Assembly (NCBI RefSeq): GCF_002139915.1
Contig: NZ_CP018788.1
Span: 1,426,001-1,490,000, forward strand
DNA from: Campylobacter devanensis
Lineage (GTDB): Bacteria; Campylobacterota; Campylobacteria; Campylobacterales; Campylobacteraceae
Direction of reading: 5' to 3'
Length of the DNA: 64,000 bases
The position numbers and the translations under genes were made by a program. This document shows, piece by piece, positions 19,370 to 27,823 of this stretch. Below the pieces are notes generated by a model. That model worked only from the letters and a program-made list of their open reading frames with translations. It made no database searches and was not told where the DNA came from. The first letter of the stretch is position 1. The number at the start of each line of letters is the position of its first letter.

Positions 19370-19847
19370 TTTCTCTCCTTAGCCTTTCTATTAACTCTGT
19401 TATACTCTCTTTAGTCAAGTCACCGATTTGCTCTAAATTTGATAACATACATGGCGCCTTCTCACAATATCCCAAACACTCGCTCTCCCCAAGACTAAAA
19501 AGCCCATCGCTAGTAGTTTCACCCATCTTGATCCCAAGAAGATCGCTAGCGGCTTTTATCACTTCATCGCTGCCTCTTAATTTACAAGTTATGGTTTTAC
19601 AAAATTTAAGCTCATATTTGCCTTTTTTACTCTCATTAAACATAGAGTAAAAGCCCATAACTTCAGCAAAAAATATAGCCTTAATCCCAAGAGTTTTTTC
19701 TAAATACAATATATCTTCAGAGCTGATAAATCCTTGTCTTCTTTGTAAAATCCAAAGAGCGGGTAATACTAGCGCTCTATCATCATCTACTTTTGTGCGT
19801 AGGTTATTTAAGCCTTCTAGCTCATCTTTTGTAAATTCAAAACTCAT
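19356..19847 (-). CDS. nuoE: NADH-quinone oxidoreductase subunit E (2Fe-2S)
   Basis: Thioredoxin-fold 2Fe-2S partner of NuoF. The N-terminal helical part (ALVLPALWILQRRQGFIS, VMGFYSMF) is typical, and the four cluster cysteines lie in FCKTITCKLRGS and ECLGYCEKAPCM in the second half. Length 163 is normal. It sits between nuoCD and nuoF with overlaps of 4 and 14 bases, completing the NADH dehydrogenase module. Confidence 0.94.
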   Translation of the reverse strand: MSFEFTKDELEGLNNLRTKVDDDRALVLPALWILQRRQGFISSEDILYLEKTLGIKAIFFAEVMGFYSMFNESKKGKYELKFCKTITCKLRGSDEVIKAASDLLGIKMGETTSDGLFSLGESECLGYCEKAPCMLSNLEQIGDLTKESITELIERLRRENEGR

Positions 19848-21526
19848 CTATCTAGCTCCCCAGCAATTATGTTTATACTACCTAAATTCAAGATACTATC
19901 AGCGATCAAGCCACCTCTAACCATATCGCTAAATGCGTTTAAAGCATAGAAACAAGGCGGTCTAAGCTTTAAGCGATAAGGCATATTACCACCATCACTA
20001 ACAATGAAAAATCCTAGCTCACCATTGCCCCCCTCACTAGCACCATAGAAATGCCCCACAGGGAGCTTAACTCCATCAAAAATGATTTTAAAATGGTTTA
20101 TCAAAGCCTCTATATTGCCATATACTTCGCTTTTTGGCGGGAGAATTATATCTTTGTCTTTGATACAGATATCGCCATTTGGAATTCTCTTTATCGCTTG
20201 GCGGATGATAGAGACACTCTCTTTCATCTCATAAAATCTCACAAACATCCTATCATATATATCGCCACAGCTACCAACAGGGATATTAAAATCAAAGCTA
20301 TCATAATAGTAATATGGCTTATCTTTTCTTAAATCATAATCCACGCCACTAGCTCTTAAATTTGGCCCTGTAAATCCATAGCTTAAAGCGTCTTGAGCGC
20401 TTATTTTACAGATATTTTGAACTCTATCTAAGAAAATTCTATTTTTTTCTATGAGAGTTAGAGTATCATCAAGACCCTTTTCAACCTCTTTTAAATAGCC
20501 CAAAAGCTCATCTTCCCAACCATCATAAAAGTCATGCGCCATACCGCCAATTCTAGCAAATGAATTTGTAAATCTAGCACCAGTTAATCTAGATAAAAAG
20601 TTATAAATTTTCTCTCTAGGATTATATAAATACCAGTAATTTGTAAGCGCCCCCATATCCACAAACATCGCCCCAAGGCAAACCTCATGATCTATAATGC
20701 GAGCCAACTCACCCAAAATCACACGCATAAAAATCGCTCTATCAGGCAAGGTAACACCCAAGATATCCTCTACCGCCTTAGCATATCCGACATTATTTAG
20801 CATAGCAGAGCAGTAGTTTAGCCTATCTGTATATGGGATGATTTGGGCATAGGTATGAGTCTCACAAGACTTCTCAAATCCCCTATGTAAATAGCCAATT
20901 TCAGTTACACTAGCAGCTATTTTCTCACCATCTAAAGCCATAAAATTGCGTATCGTCCCGTGCGTAGCAGGATGTGATGGGCCGATATTTAAAAATGTAT
21001 ATTTGATTTTAAATTCATCATTTTCTTCACTAGCAAGGCCGAGATTTAAGAGCTGATCTCTCATCTCATCAACCAAGCTATCGCTTTGAGTTAGAATTTG
21101 ATATTTATCAATAGGATAATCCTTTCTCAATGGATATCCGATAAATTCTTTATGATTTAATATGCGTCTAAGGTTTGGATGATTATCAAATTTAACTCCA
21201 TATTGATCATAGCACTCTCTTTCAGCCCAATTAGCGCTTTTGTAAATTTCAGATACGCTTTTTAAACTTTGATTCTCATCAATATCAGTTTGGATAATAA
21301 AATTCAAGCCTTTTAAAGAGCTAAATATATAATACAAACTAAATCTTTTTGGATTATTTAAATTCAAATTATCCACACAGGCGATATCAGCCAAAATCTC
21401 ATATTTCATCTCATCACGAGCAAATTTAACCGCTTCAAAAATACGCTCACTAGGGATTATAGCTGTAATAATGCCATTATATTCAGAGATTTTAGAATTA
21501 AATTTAGATATAAACGAATTAACCAT
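19844..21526 (-). CDS. nuoCD: NADH-quinone oxidoreductase fused subunits C and D
   Basis: A single 560-residue protein combining NuoC (about residues 1-150, with [20 protein letters not shown] and [12 protein letters not shown]) and NuoD (about 175-560, with [36 protein letters not shown] and [15 protein letters not shown]-like end [13 protein letters not shown]). NuoD forms the quinone-reducing site with NuoB. The C-D fusion is known from E. coli and other bacteria, whereas C. jejuni keeps separate genes. It overlaps nuoB by 8 bases and nuoE by 4. Confidence 0.95.
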   Translation of the reverse strand: MVNSFISKFNSKISEYNGIITAIIPSERIFEAVKFARDEMKYEILADIACVDNLNLNNPKRFSLYYIFSSLKGLNFIIQTDIDENQSLKSVSEIYKSANWAERECYDQYGVKFDNHPNLRRILNHKEFIGYPLRKDYPIDKYQILTQSDSLVDEMRDQLLNLGLASEENDEFKIKYTFLNIGPSHPATHGTIRNFMALDGEKIAASVTEIGYLHRGFEKSCETHTYAQIIPYTDRLNYCSAMLNNVGYAKAVEDILGVTLPDRAIFMRVILGELARIIDHEVCLGAMFVDMGALTNYWYLYNPREKIYNFLSRLTGARFTNSFARIGGMAHDFYDGWEDELLGYLKEVEKGLDDTLTLIEKNRIFLDRVQNICKISAQDALSYGFTGPNLRASGVDYDLRKDKPYYYYDSFDFNIPVGSCGDIYDRMFVRFYEMKESVSIIRQAIKRIPNGDICIKDKDIILPPKSEVYGNIEALINHFKIIFDGVKLPVGHFYGASEGGNGELGFFIVSDGGNMPYRLKLRPPCFYALNAFSDMVRGGLIADSILNLGSINIIAGELDR

Positions 21527-22025
21527 CTAAAAGCCCCTTAAAATCTCTATGGCGATCTTTGATACTACCGGCTTTTATCTTTTGTTGGATAGCTAAAATC
21601 GCATCGATTATCGCCTCAGGCCTTGGCGGACAGCCGCTGATATAGGCATCAACTGGTATTATCTGATCTATCCCTTGAAGTGTGGTATAATTATCATAAA
21701 ATCCACCGCTACTAGCACACGCACCCATACTAACAACCCATTTTGGCTCACACATTTGATCATATATCTCTTTTAAAATCGGAGCTTGTTTAAATGATAT
21801 TGTCCCAGCTACTATCATCAAATCCGCTTGACGAGGCGAAAATCGCATAACTTCAGCACCAAAACGGCTTAAATCATGTTTTGATGATACAGCACTCATA
21901 AACTCAATCGCACAACAGGCCGTCCCAAATATCATCGGCCAAAGCGAGTTGGATCTACCCCAGTTAAAAAGCGCATCTAATCTAGTTAAGATTAGATCAT
22001 TTTTGACTAAATTTTCTATTCCCAT
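21519..22025 (-). CDS. nuoB: NADH-quinone oxidoreductase subunit B (cluster N2)
   Basis: Carries the terminal 4Fe-4S cluster N2 that reduces quinone. The tandem cysteines are in [11 protein letters not shown] near residue 35, with further ligands in [13 protein letters not shown] and [10 protein letters not shown]. Length 168 is normal. It overlaps the end of nuoA by 10 bases and the start of nuoCD by 8. Confidence 0.97.
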   Translation of the reverse strand: MGIENLVKNDLILTRLDALFNWGRSNSLWPMIFGTACCAIEFMSAVSSKHDLSRFGAEVMRFSPRQADLMIVAGTISFKQAPILKEIYDQMCEPKWVVSMGACASSGGFYDNYTTLQGIDQIIPVDAYISGCPPRPEAIIDAILAIQQKIKAGSIKDRHRDFKGLLDG

Positions 22026-22378
22026 CTTAAAATCTTCTTCTTATAAATATAGTATAATCCCACAAGCAAAATAGCCATAAAGACAAACATCTCAACCAAA
22101 GCATAAAGGCCAAGCTCTCTAAGGCTTACCGCCCACGGATACATAAATACAGCTTCAATATCAAATATCACAAAGACAATCGCCACAAGATAGTATTTGA
22201 CATTTATACTTGAGTTTATCCCGCCATAGAAATTTACAATTCCACTCTCATAAATTCGATCTTTTGAGCTATTGCTTTTGCCAGTTGGGCCAATCTTTTT
22301 GGTGAAATAAAAAGCCACACAAAGTGCTAAAATGATGAAAACATAGAGATAAAAACTCCATACAAGATTACTCTCCAA
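22016..22378 (-). CDS. nuoA: NADH-quinone oxidoreductase subunit A
   Basis: First gene of the nuo operon, a three-helix membrane subunit of 120 residues. The conserved [20 protein letters not shown] loop and the following [15 protein letters not shown], with its acidic residues inside the membrane, identify NuoA. The chosen start is TTG at 22378, preceded by AAGGAAAAGGC. A promoter about 40 bases upstream is listed separately. It overlaps nuoB by 10 bases. Confidence 0.95.
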   Translation of the reverse strand: MESNLVWSFYLYVFIILALCVAFYFTKKIGPTGKSNSSKDRIYESGIVNFYGGINSSINVKYYLVAIVFVIFDIEAVFMYPWAVSLRELGLYALVEMFVFMAILLVGLYYIYKKKILRWE

Positions 22379-22417
22379 AGCCTTTTCCTTGAAATTTACT
22401 TTATTGATTTGGACGTA

Positions 22418-22423
22418 ATTGTA
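22418..22423 (-). promoter_or_regulatory. Probable -10 box of the nuo operon promoter
   Basis: On the minus strand the sequence reads TTGATACAATTACG: an extended -10 of form TGn-TACAAT about 40 bases upstream of the nuoA start codon. Campylobacter sigma-70 promoters rely on such extended -10 boxes rather than a strong -35. Placed by sequence alone. Confidence 0.55.
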
Positions 22424-22834
22424 TCAAAAAGATCACTATTAATTCAATATCATAAAGAAATTAATTTTTTGTTTAAGAATATTATTAATAAATTTTATTA
22501 TCTATCTAAATTCAGCTATAATTACTAATATTATAAATTCAAATTTAAGATTATAAAGCCTATAAATTCGTCATTTAAAAGCTATCTTATTTAAAACTTA
22601 AATAAATTTATTAAATTAATTATATTTGCTTTTATAGCTTTGTATTTAAAATAAATTTACATTATCACTTAAAAAAAGTAAAAATATAAGCCAAAATATT
22701 AAATTCCCAACTTAAATTCTCGCAAATAGCCCAAATTCACCTATAATTTCTCCTTAATGTGTAAAATCGTAACATAATATAAATTTATATTTCTATTTTA
22801 TACACTTTAAGGCTAGATTTGATTACAAATATGC
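22424..22834. other. Divergent intergenic region between nuoA and cstA
   Basis: About 500 bases separate the divergent nuo operon and cstA. It is very AT-rich with T/A runs, and I see no open frame with a ribosome binding site. It contains the nuo -10 box on the left and the cstA -10 box on the right. No clear operator palindrome was recognised. Confidence 0.5.
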
Positions 22835-22840
22835 TACAAT
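22835..22840 (+). promoter_or_regulatory. Probable -10 box of the cstA promoter
   Basis: TATGCTACAAT on the plus strand about 35 bases before the cstA start is a good -10 match (TACAAT, with an upstream TATGC close to the extended motif). The strong ribosome binding site CCGGAGG follows at 22864-22870, five bases from ATG 22875. Confidence 0.5.
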
Positions 22841-22874
22841 CGCAAAATCAAAATAATTTTAATCCGGAGGTAGC

Positions 22875-25166
22875 ATGAATAAAAAGGTGTTAAGCATAGT
22901 TATCTGGGCAGCAGTCGTATTTTTGGCTGTGCTTGGATTTGCTAAACTGACTATAGATAGAGGCGAGACAGTAAATGCTCTATGGTTTGTAGTTGCAGCT
23001 GTGTGTATCTACTCAATTGCGTATAGATTTTACGCTAAATACATAGCTCAAAAGGTCTTAGGCCTAGATGACAATAGAGCCACTCCCGCAGTAGTAAAAA
23101 ACGATGGCCGTGACTTTGTCCCAACTAATAAAATTGTCTTATTTGGCCACCATTTTGCCGCTATTGCTGGTGCTGGGCCGTTAGTAGGGCCGATTTTGGC
23201 AGCTCAAATGGGTTATTTGCCAGGTATGATTTGGCTTGTTGTGGGCGTTGTGATTGCCGGTGCTGTCCATGACTTTGTAGTTTTATGGCTATCAACTAGA
23301 AGGGATGGTAAAAGCCTTGGCGAGATGATAAAAATGGAGCTAGGCAAGGGTGTTGGAACTATAGCTATGATTGGAATTTTAGGTATTATGATGCTTATTG
23401 TGGCTATTTTGGCTTTGGTCGTTGTGAATGCCTTGGCTGAATCGCCATGGGGATTATTTACCATTGCGATGACTCTTCCTATTGCTATTTTAATGGGAAT
23501 TTGGATGAGATTTATCCGCCCAGGTAGAATAGGCGAGGCCTCTATATTTGGTTTTGTTATGCTTATGTTATCACTTTGGGGCGGGCATTATGTAGCTGCT
23601 GATCCATACTGGGCAGATGTATTTACTATCACTCCAGTAAATTTAGCATTTATTACAATTGGTTATGGTTTTGTAGCAGCAATCTTACCAGTATGGCTAC
23701 TTTTAGCACCTAGGGATTATCTATCTACCTTCCTTAAAATCGGCGTTATATTTGCTATGGCGGTGATTATAATCTATTTAGGTTTAGGCGATTTTGCAGG
23801 TAATCAAAATATCCAAGTAGCAATGCCTATGGTTACTAAATTCACAGATGGTACAGGGCCAGTATTTGCTGGTAAATTATTTCCATTTTTATTCATTACC
23901 ATTGCTTGTGGTGCTATTAGTGGTTTCCATGCTCTAATCTCTAGTGGAACATCGCCAAAAATGCTAGAAAAAGAGACTCACGCTAAAATGGTAGGTTATG
24001 GCTCAATGCTTATGGAGTCAGCTGTTGGTGTGATGGCGCTAATCGCAGCTATAATTATAACGCCAGATCTATACTTCGCTATCAATGTCGCTCCTGCTGG
24101 TTTGGGTACAGCTGAAGCTATATCAGCAGCTAGAAGTGCTGGCGAGGTATTTGGGGTATTCCAAGGCGAAGCAAGTCAAAGCTACTTAGCAGGTATTAAA
24201 GCTGCTGCTGCTAGTATCAACGCATTTGCTGGAGATATTATCAAAATCACCCCAGAAATGATAGAACAAAATATCCTAGCTTTCACTAAAGAAGTTGGCG
24301 AACCAAGCATTTTAAGCAGAACCGGTGGCGCACCTACATTCGCTCTTGGTTTTGCTGTGTTAATCTCTAAAATGCCAAGCTTTGAAGGCACAATGGCGTT
24401 TTGGTATCACTTTGCTATCTTATTTGAGGCATTATTTATCCTTACAGCAGTTGATGCTGGTACTAGAGCAGGGAGATTTATGGTGCAAGATGTTTTAGGT
24501 AACTTCTATAAACCAATGGCAAATATCAGCTCAGTTCCAATGGGTCTAATAGCAACTCTTTTATGTGTAGCTGGTTGGGGTTCTATATTATATATGGGTA
24601 TCACCGATCCAACAGGTGGAGTTAAAGCATTATGGACGCTATTTGGTGTAAGTAATCAACTTCTTGCTGGTATTGCTCTACTTTTAGCAGTAAGTGTTTT
24701 ATTTAAAATGAAACGTGGAAAACTAGCTTGGGTAGTAGTTGTACCTGTAATTTGGGTTTTAATCTCAACTATGAGTGCAGGCGTGCAAAAGCTACTTCCA
24801 GCAAACGGCGAGAGAGTTCATGACTCAGTAAGCCATGTAGCTGCATATCAAAATAATAGCAAAAAAGCAGCTGATCTAATGGCAAAAATAGAGTCTGGAA
24901 CTCTTGATGATGCACAGCTTGTAGCAGCTGAAAAAGCATATAAAGCAGCTAATCAAGTAGCTAGAAACAACCTAATTAACGCTATTTTATGTGCAGTATT
25001 TATGGGTATTACTATAATTGTTCTAATTGCTACTTTAAGAGTCGTCGCTAGGGCAATAAGTGGCAAAGACCCTATAATCCCACTAGCAGAATCACCATAT
25101 CTCAATGCCAAAGATTATGAGGGCAAAGCCGGTTGTAATTCTCATCACTGCGGATGTGCTCACTAG
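22875..25166 (+). CDS. cstA: CstA-family peptide/pyruvate transporter
   Basis: Large polytopic inner-membrane carrier of the CstA/BtsT family; in C. jejuni CstA is linked to peptide use and in E. coli the family imports pyruvate or peptides under carbon limitation. The 763 residues hold about 18 hydrophobic segments and signature stretches GHHFAAIAGAGPLVGPILAA, CGAISGFHALISSGTSPKML and AVDAGTRAGRFMVQDVLGNF. The C-terminus ends in a Cys/His-rich tail, AGCNSHHCGCAH, which could bind metal. The gene for its small partner protein follows at once, overlapping only if an upstream start is used. Confidence 0.94.
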   Translation: MNKKVLSIVIWAAVVFLAVLGFAKLTIDRGETVNALWFVVAAVCIYSIAYRFYAKYIAQKVLGLDDNRATPAVVKNDGRDFVPTNKIVLFGHHFAAIAGAGPLVGPILAAQMGYLPGMIWLVVGVVIAGAVHDFVVLWLSTRRDGKSLGEMIKMELGKGVGTIAMIGILGIMMLIVAILALVVVNALAESPWGLFTIAMTLPIAILMGIWMRFIRPGRIGEASIFGFVMLMLSLWGGHYVAADPYWADVFTITPVNLAFITIGYGFVAAILPVWLLLAPRDYLSTFLKIGVIFAMAVIIIYLGLGDFAGNQNIQVAMPMVTKFTDGTGPVFAGKLFPFLFITIACGAISGFHALISSGTSPKMLEKETHAKMVGYGSMLMESAVGVMALIAAIIITPDLYFAINVAPAGLGTAEAISAARSAGEVFGVFQGEASQSYLAGIKAAAASINAFAGDIIKITPEMIEQNILAFTKEVGEPSILSRTGGAPTFALGFAVLISKMPSFEGTMAFWYHFAILFEALFILTAVDAGTRAGRFMVQDVLGNFYKPMANISSVPMGLIATLLCVAGWGSILYMGITDPTGGVKALWTLFGVSNQLLAGIALLLAVSVLFKMKRGKLAWVVVVPVIWVLISTMSAGVQKLLPANGERVHDSVSHVAAYQNNSKKAADLMAKIESGTLDDAQLVAAEKAYKAANQVARNNLINAILCAVFMGITIIVLIATLRVVARAISGKDPIIPLAESPYLNAKDYEGKAGCNSHHCGCAH

Positions 25167-25174
25167 GGGTTAGT

Positions 25175-25375
25175 ATGCAAATTTGGAGCAAAATATCAGC
25201 ATTTTATAGAAAAATTGATAGGTTTTCCCACTTACTAGTGGGGATGCCTAGTTATGATAAATATGTAGAATATATGGAGAAATTCCATCCAAATCAAACC
25301 CCAAAAAGCCAAAGAGAGTTTTTCAAAGAGGCTTTAGAGAAAAAATATGGCGCCGGCAGCTCAAAATGCTGCTAA
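25175..25375 (+). CDS. YbdD/YjiX-family small protein, CstA partner
   Basis: A 66-residue soluble protein of the YbdD/YjiX (DUF466) family, which almost always sits directly downstream of a cstA or btsT gene and is thought to support the transporter. The family core LVGMPSYDKYVEYMEKFHPN and the terminal double cysteine (SSKCC) are present. I prefer the ATG at 25175 (MQIWSKISAFY), nine bases after the cstA stop and behind AGGGGTTAGT; a start at 25154 inside cstA is also open. Confidence 0.85.
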   Translation: MQIWSKISAFYRKIDRFSHLLVGMPSYDKYVEYMEKFHPNQTPKSQREFFKEALEKKYGAGSSKCC

Positions 25376-25963
25376 GCTAAATTTGAGAAGTAGACTATCT
25401 ACTTCTCATCCATTAATGCATTTAATCAACTCACTTAAATTCACAAGCCACACCACGCAAATTCAGACAAATTTAATCAACTCACACCCCCCCCAATCAA
25501 ATATAAAATTTCAATAAAATATAACAAAATTATCGCAAAATTCAAGATAATTAAATTATAAATAAAAGTATAATTAAATTCAAATAGTATTAAATTTAAT
25601 TATAATATATATTTTATGACATATTTTAAGTTTAAATTCATTTTTTACTTCGCAGCTGAGTTAAGCCCAGCTTTGCGGCAAAATTTTCGCAATAGCAAAA
25701 TAACCTTAAATGGTTATTTTGCGGCGAAAATTTGTGATAATTAACCTTGAAAGGCTTTTACAGGGGGTTAGGGGTTGTTAAAAAAAAAGGGGGGGGAGCC
25801 AAGGCGTTGCTATCTTTCGTAGCGTCGCAAACGATGATTTACATCGTTTTGCTCTCACGCTACTCAGCTGCCAAAAAAGCGCTCCCCTTACCCCTTAAAA
25901 GAAATAAGCGAATTCAAGAATTTAATATTTCTCTAAGATTTCAAATTTGCTAATAAATTTGAT
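25376..25963. other. Repeat-rich non-coding region with C8 and A9G8 tracts
   Basis: About 590 bases without a convincing gene. It holds a C8 run at 25487-25494, a long imperfect hairpin at 25679-25735 (listed), an A9 run joined to a G8 run at 25780-25796, and a hairpin AACGATG...CATCGTT near 25828-25848. A 68-residue frame at 25747-25953 passes through these runs but has no ribosome binding site and biased low-complexity sequence, so I do not call it a gene. Confidence 0.5.
25679..25735. repeat. Long hairpin repeat, copy 1 of an inverted pair
   Basis: This stretch is itself palindromic (arms around AAATTTTCGC / GCGAAAATTT and CAAAATAACC / GGTTATTTTG, loop TTAAAT). A second copy lies inverted at 26389-26441 with only a few mismatches. 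The two copies bracket about 700 bases containing the small membrane-protein gene, as in a miniature inverted-repeat element or paired regulatory hairpins. No transposase or target duplication was found. Confidence 0.75.
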
Positions 25964-26167
25964 TTATCTTGCTCTAAAGATCCACCTGATAAAAAGAATA
26001 ACCAATATCCCAATCAATATATATGGTAAATATTCGCCAAATATCATACCTAACAAACCAATAAGCGAAACAATAACCAGTATCGCCAATACAGCAAACA
26101 GATAGATAAGAACATTGACATATATCGCCAATATCGCAATTACTATAAAACCCAAAATAAAAAACAC
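25964..26167 (-). CDS. Small two-helix membrane protein, unknown function
   Basis: A 67-residue, very hydrophobic protein starting at GTG 26167 behind AGGAGCGATCA, a well-placed ribosome binding site. Two long hydrophobic stretches (about residues 3-42 and 46-62) are followed by a basic tail, RWIFRAR, consistent with an inner-membrane protein with the C-terminus in the cytoplasm. No family recognised. It lies inside an inverted pair of hairpin repeats (25679-25735 and 26389-26441). The overlapping frame at 25974-26195 is a shadow. Confidence 0.6.
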   Translation of the reverse strand: MFFILGFIVIAILAIYVNVLIYLFAVLAILVIVSLIGLLGMIFGEYLPYILIGILVILFIRWIFRAR

Positions 26168-26297
26168 TGATCGCTCCTGAATTTGTAAATAACATTATAA
26201 CAATTTATGGTATCTAACTTATAAAAATATCAATAAAAATTTAAAATCTAAAATGAAATTTAAATTCCAAAACAGGGTAGCTCATTTTGACTTTGCA

Positions 26298-26367
26298 CGG
26301 CAACAAGTCGCCGTTTGCGACAGGGAGTTACACTCCCTTGATCCATCTAAAGCCCCACTTCGTGGGG
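26298..26367. other. Cluster of three short hairpins (possible structured RNA)
   Basis: Three consecutive perfect stem-loops: GTCGC/GCGAC at 26307-26321, AGGGAGT/ACTCCCT with a 3-base loop at 26322-26338, and CCCCAC-TTC-GTGGGG at 26353-26367. They lie in the untranslated space between the AAA-ATPase operon and the small membrane-protein gene. GC content is well above the surroundings. This could be a structured leader, small RNA or remnant of a mobile element; nothing proves transcription. Confidence 0.45.
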
Positions 26368-26388
26368 TATCCCATTTTTAACATTCCA

Positions 26389-26441
26389 AATTTTCGCTAC
26401 AAAACAACCATTTAAGGTTATTTTGCTATTGCGAAAATTTT
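26389..26441. repeat. Long hairpin repeat, copy 2 (inverted relative to 25679-25735)
   Basis: Reverse complement of the element at 25679-25735, with shared core AAATTTTCGC, CAAAATAACC, TTAAAT and GGTT-TTTTG and a few substitutions (a G for A and TA for CG in one arm). Like copy 1 it can fold on itself. Together the pair frames the small membrane-protein gene. Confidence 0.75.
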
Positions 26442-26485
26442 ATAAAAGTCTTTCAGAGTTGCTGCGCTGGGCGCAGATTTTAATC

Positions 26486-26547
26486 TTTCTTAAAACTCTT
26501 TGAGTTTTAAGAAAAAGTGGCGCTTTTGGAATTTTAAAATTCCAAAA
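26486..26547. terminator. Two strong palindromes downstream of the AAA-ATPase operon
   Basis: A 13-bp perfect stem with a TTT loop (TTTCTTAAAACTC / GAGTTTTAAGAAA, 26486-26514) is followed by a 24-base perfect palindrome centred on TTTTAAAA (26524-26547). They lie 70-130 bases beyond the stop of the last gene of the minus-strand operon, in the position of a terminator, and A/T runs flank both on either strand. A further CTGCGC/GCGCAG stem is at 26462-26476. Confidence 0.55.
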
Positions 26548-26620
26548 ACATTGCTCTATTTTAAAGCAAGTGGCTAAGTGATTTATGATGAAATTTTAGT
26601 TTGAGTATATTTTTACAAAA

Positions 26621-27808
26621 TCAAAAGCCAAACCAACCAGCTATGCCACTGCATATACTTTTTACGCCTCCCCATGCTGCGCTAGCTACCCTTCCTATAC
26701 CTCTTCCTACGGCTTTTACACCTTCTACTGCTACTTGCGTTACTTTTTTGGCTACTTTTGCGGCGCCTTGAACTACTTTTGAGCCTATGGCTTTTCCAGC
26801 CAATGTTCCGATAGTAGCACCGATAGCTGCACCAGCAGCCGTACCAGCAGGGCCAAATATACTCCCTAATGTTGCACCTATTTTAGACCCTACGGCCATA
26901 CCTACTTTGCCAGTTGCTTCGCCTACTATTGTTCCGGCTGCGGTGGATGCTGTATTTATGGCCATATTACTGATCGCTTCTGTGGTGCTGATTTTCCCAT
27001 CGGCTAATTCGTTTAGGGTCTTGATATTTTCTATACTACTAGATGCTATGCTGCCCATTACGCTACCTGTTTTTATAGGCATACGGTCTGTAGGCATCGT
27101 TTTTGCCAAAACGCTAAGGGCGCCACCGGTGATGATTTTAAGCTTATCGCTATTATCTGTGCCTTTTATAGTCTCATCTATGATAGCTTTTGCTTCATCT
27201 TTGACACCACCAGCTGCGACTTTTAAGATATTAGAAAATTTAAAATCTGGATTTTCTAATATATATTTACTAGCGCTTTGGGCGCCGCCTAGGGCTGTTC
27301 GTTTCAGGCTCTCCTCTGCAAACTCTTGGATTTTATCCATTATAGGAGAGCTGTTTTCTATCTCTTTTTCTATGATTTCTGGCTCTATGGCCTCTATATC
27401 TTCGCCTGAGCGCCTAGCTAACTCTAATGTATCATAGATATTTGCTTTTTTAAGATCTTTTGTCACGGCGCTTAAATCATCAGGATTTATAAATTTCTTA
27501 ATTCTCTCCATAAGCCAGCTTTTTATGCTTACGCCTTTACTCTTGGCTTTTAAAAGATCTGCTTTTTCCTCGTTTATACATTTGATAATCTCTATTATAT
27601 CATGCGTTGTAGCCTTGATCTCGTTTATATCTACATTTGGAAGCTCTTTTTGAATTTGGTTTTCTAGCCACTGATCTAGGCTGAATTTATCCCTGTTTTC
27701 AACATAGCTATTTAAAAATCTAGCCAAAGTAGCAGATAGTATCTCTACTTCTTTTTCGTTTAACTGCGTAGAATAAAATTTATCTAAGCTTTGATTTATT
27801 TTTGGCAT
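26621..27808 (-). CDS. Helical protein with glycine-zipper membrane domain, unknown function
   Basis: Last gene of a four-gene minus-strand operon, 395 residues. Residues 1 to about 170 are predicted helical and charged (for example FSLDQWLENQIQKELPNVD and KSWLMERIKKFINPDDL). From about 230 the sequence becomes Gly/Ala/Ser-rich with repeated small-residue spacing (VGEATGKVGMAVGSKIGATL, GPAGTAAGAAIGATIGTLAG), the glycine-zipper pattern of membrane-inserting or oligomerising proteins. The tail is basic and ends GIAGWFGF. No signal peptide. It follows the AAA ATPase gene by 15 bases. Function is unknown; a membrane effector or ATPase substrate is an inference. Confidence 0.7.
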   Translation of the reverse strand: MPKINQSLDKFYSTQLNEKEVEILSATLARFLNSYVENRDKFSLDQWLENQIQKELPNVDINEIKATTHDIIEIIKCINEEKADLLKAKSKGVSIKSWLMERIKKFINPDDLSAVTKDLKKANIYDTLELARRSGEDIEAIEPEIIEKEIENSSPIMDKIQEFAEESLKRTALGGAQSASKYILENPDFKFSNILKVAAGGVKDEAKAIIDETIKGTDNSDKLKIITGGALSVLAKTMPTDRMPIKTGSVMGSIASSSIENIKTLNELADGKISTTEAISNMAINTASTAAGTIVGEATGKVGMAVGSKIGATLGSIFGPAGTAAGAAIGATIGTLAGKAIGSKVVQGAAKVAKKVTQVAVEGVKAVGRGIGRVASAAWGGVKSICSGIAGWFGF

Positions 27809-27823
27809 TTTAAATCCTTATTA

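Noticed and set aside
25747-25953. Plus-strand frame of 68 residues starting MKGFYRGLGVVKKKGGGAK
   Set aside because: It runs through A9G8 and hairpin repeats, has no ribosome binding site and looks like translated repeat DNA.
25974-26195. 73-residue frame overlapping the small membrane protein
   Set aside because: The alternative frame (25964-26167) has a ribosome binding site and a coherent membrane profile; this one has scattered Cys/Tyr/Trp and no pattern.
26787-27437. 216-residue plus-strand frame opposite the glycine-zipper gene
   Set aside because: It is the antisense of a Gly/Ala-rich coding region, which keeps the reverse frame open; no ribosome binding site and low-complexity Pro/Ala/Val sequence.
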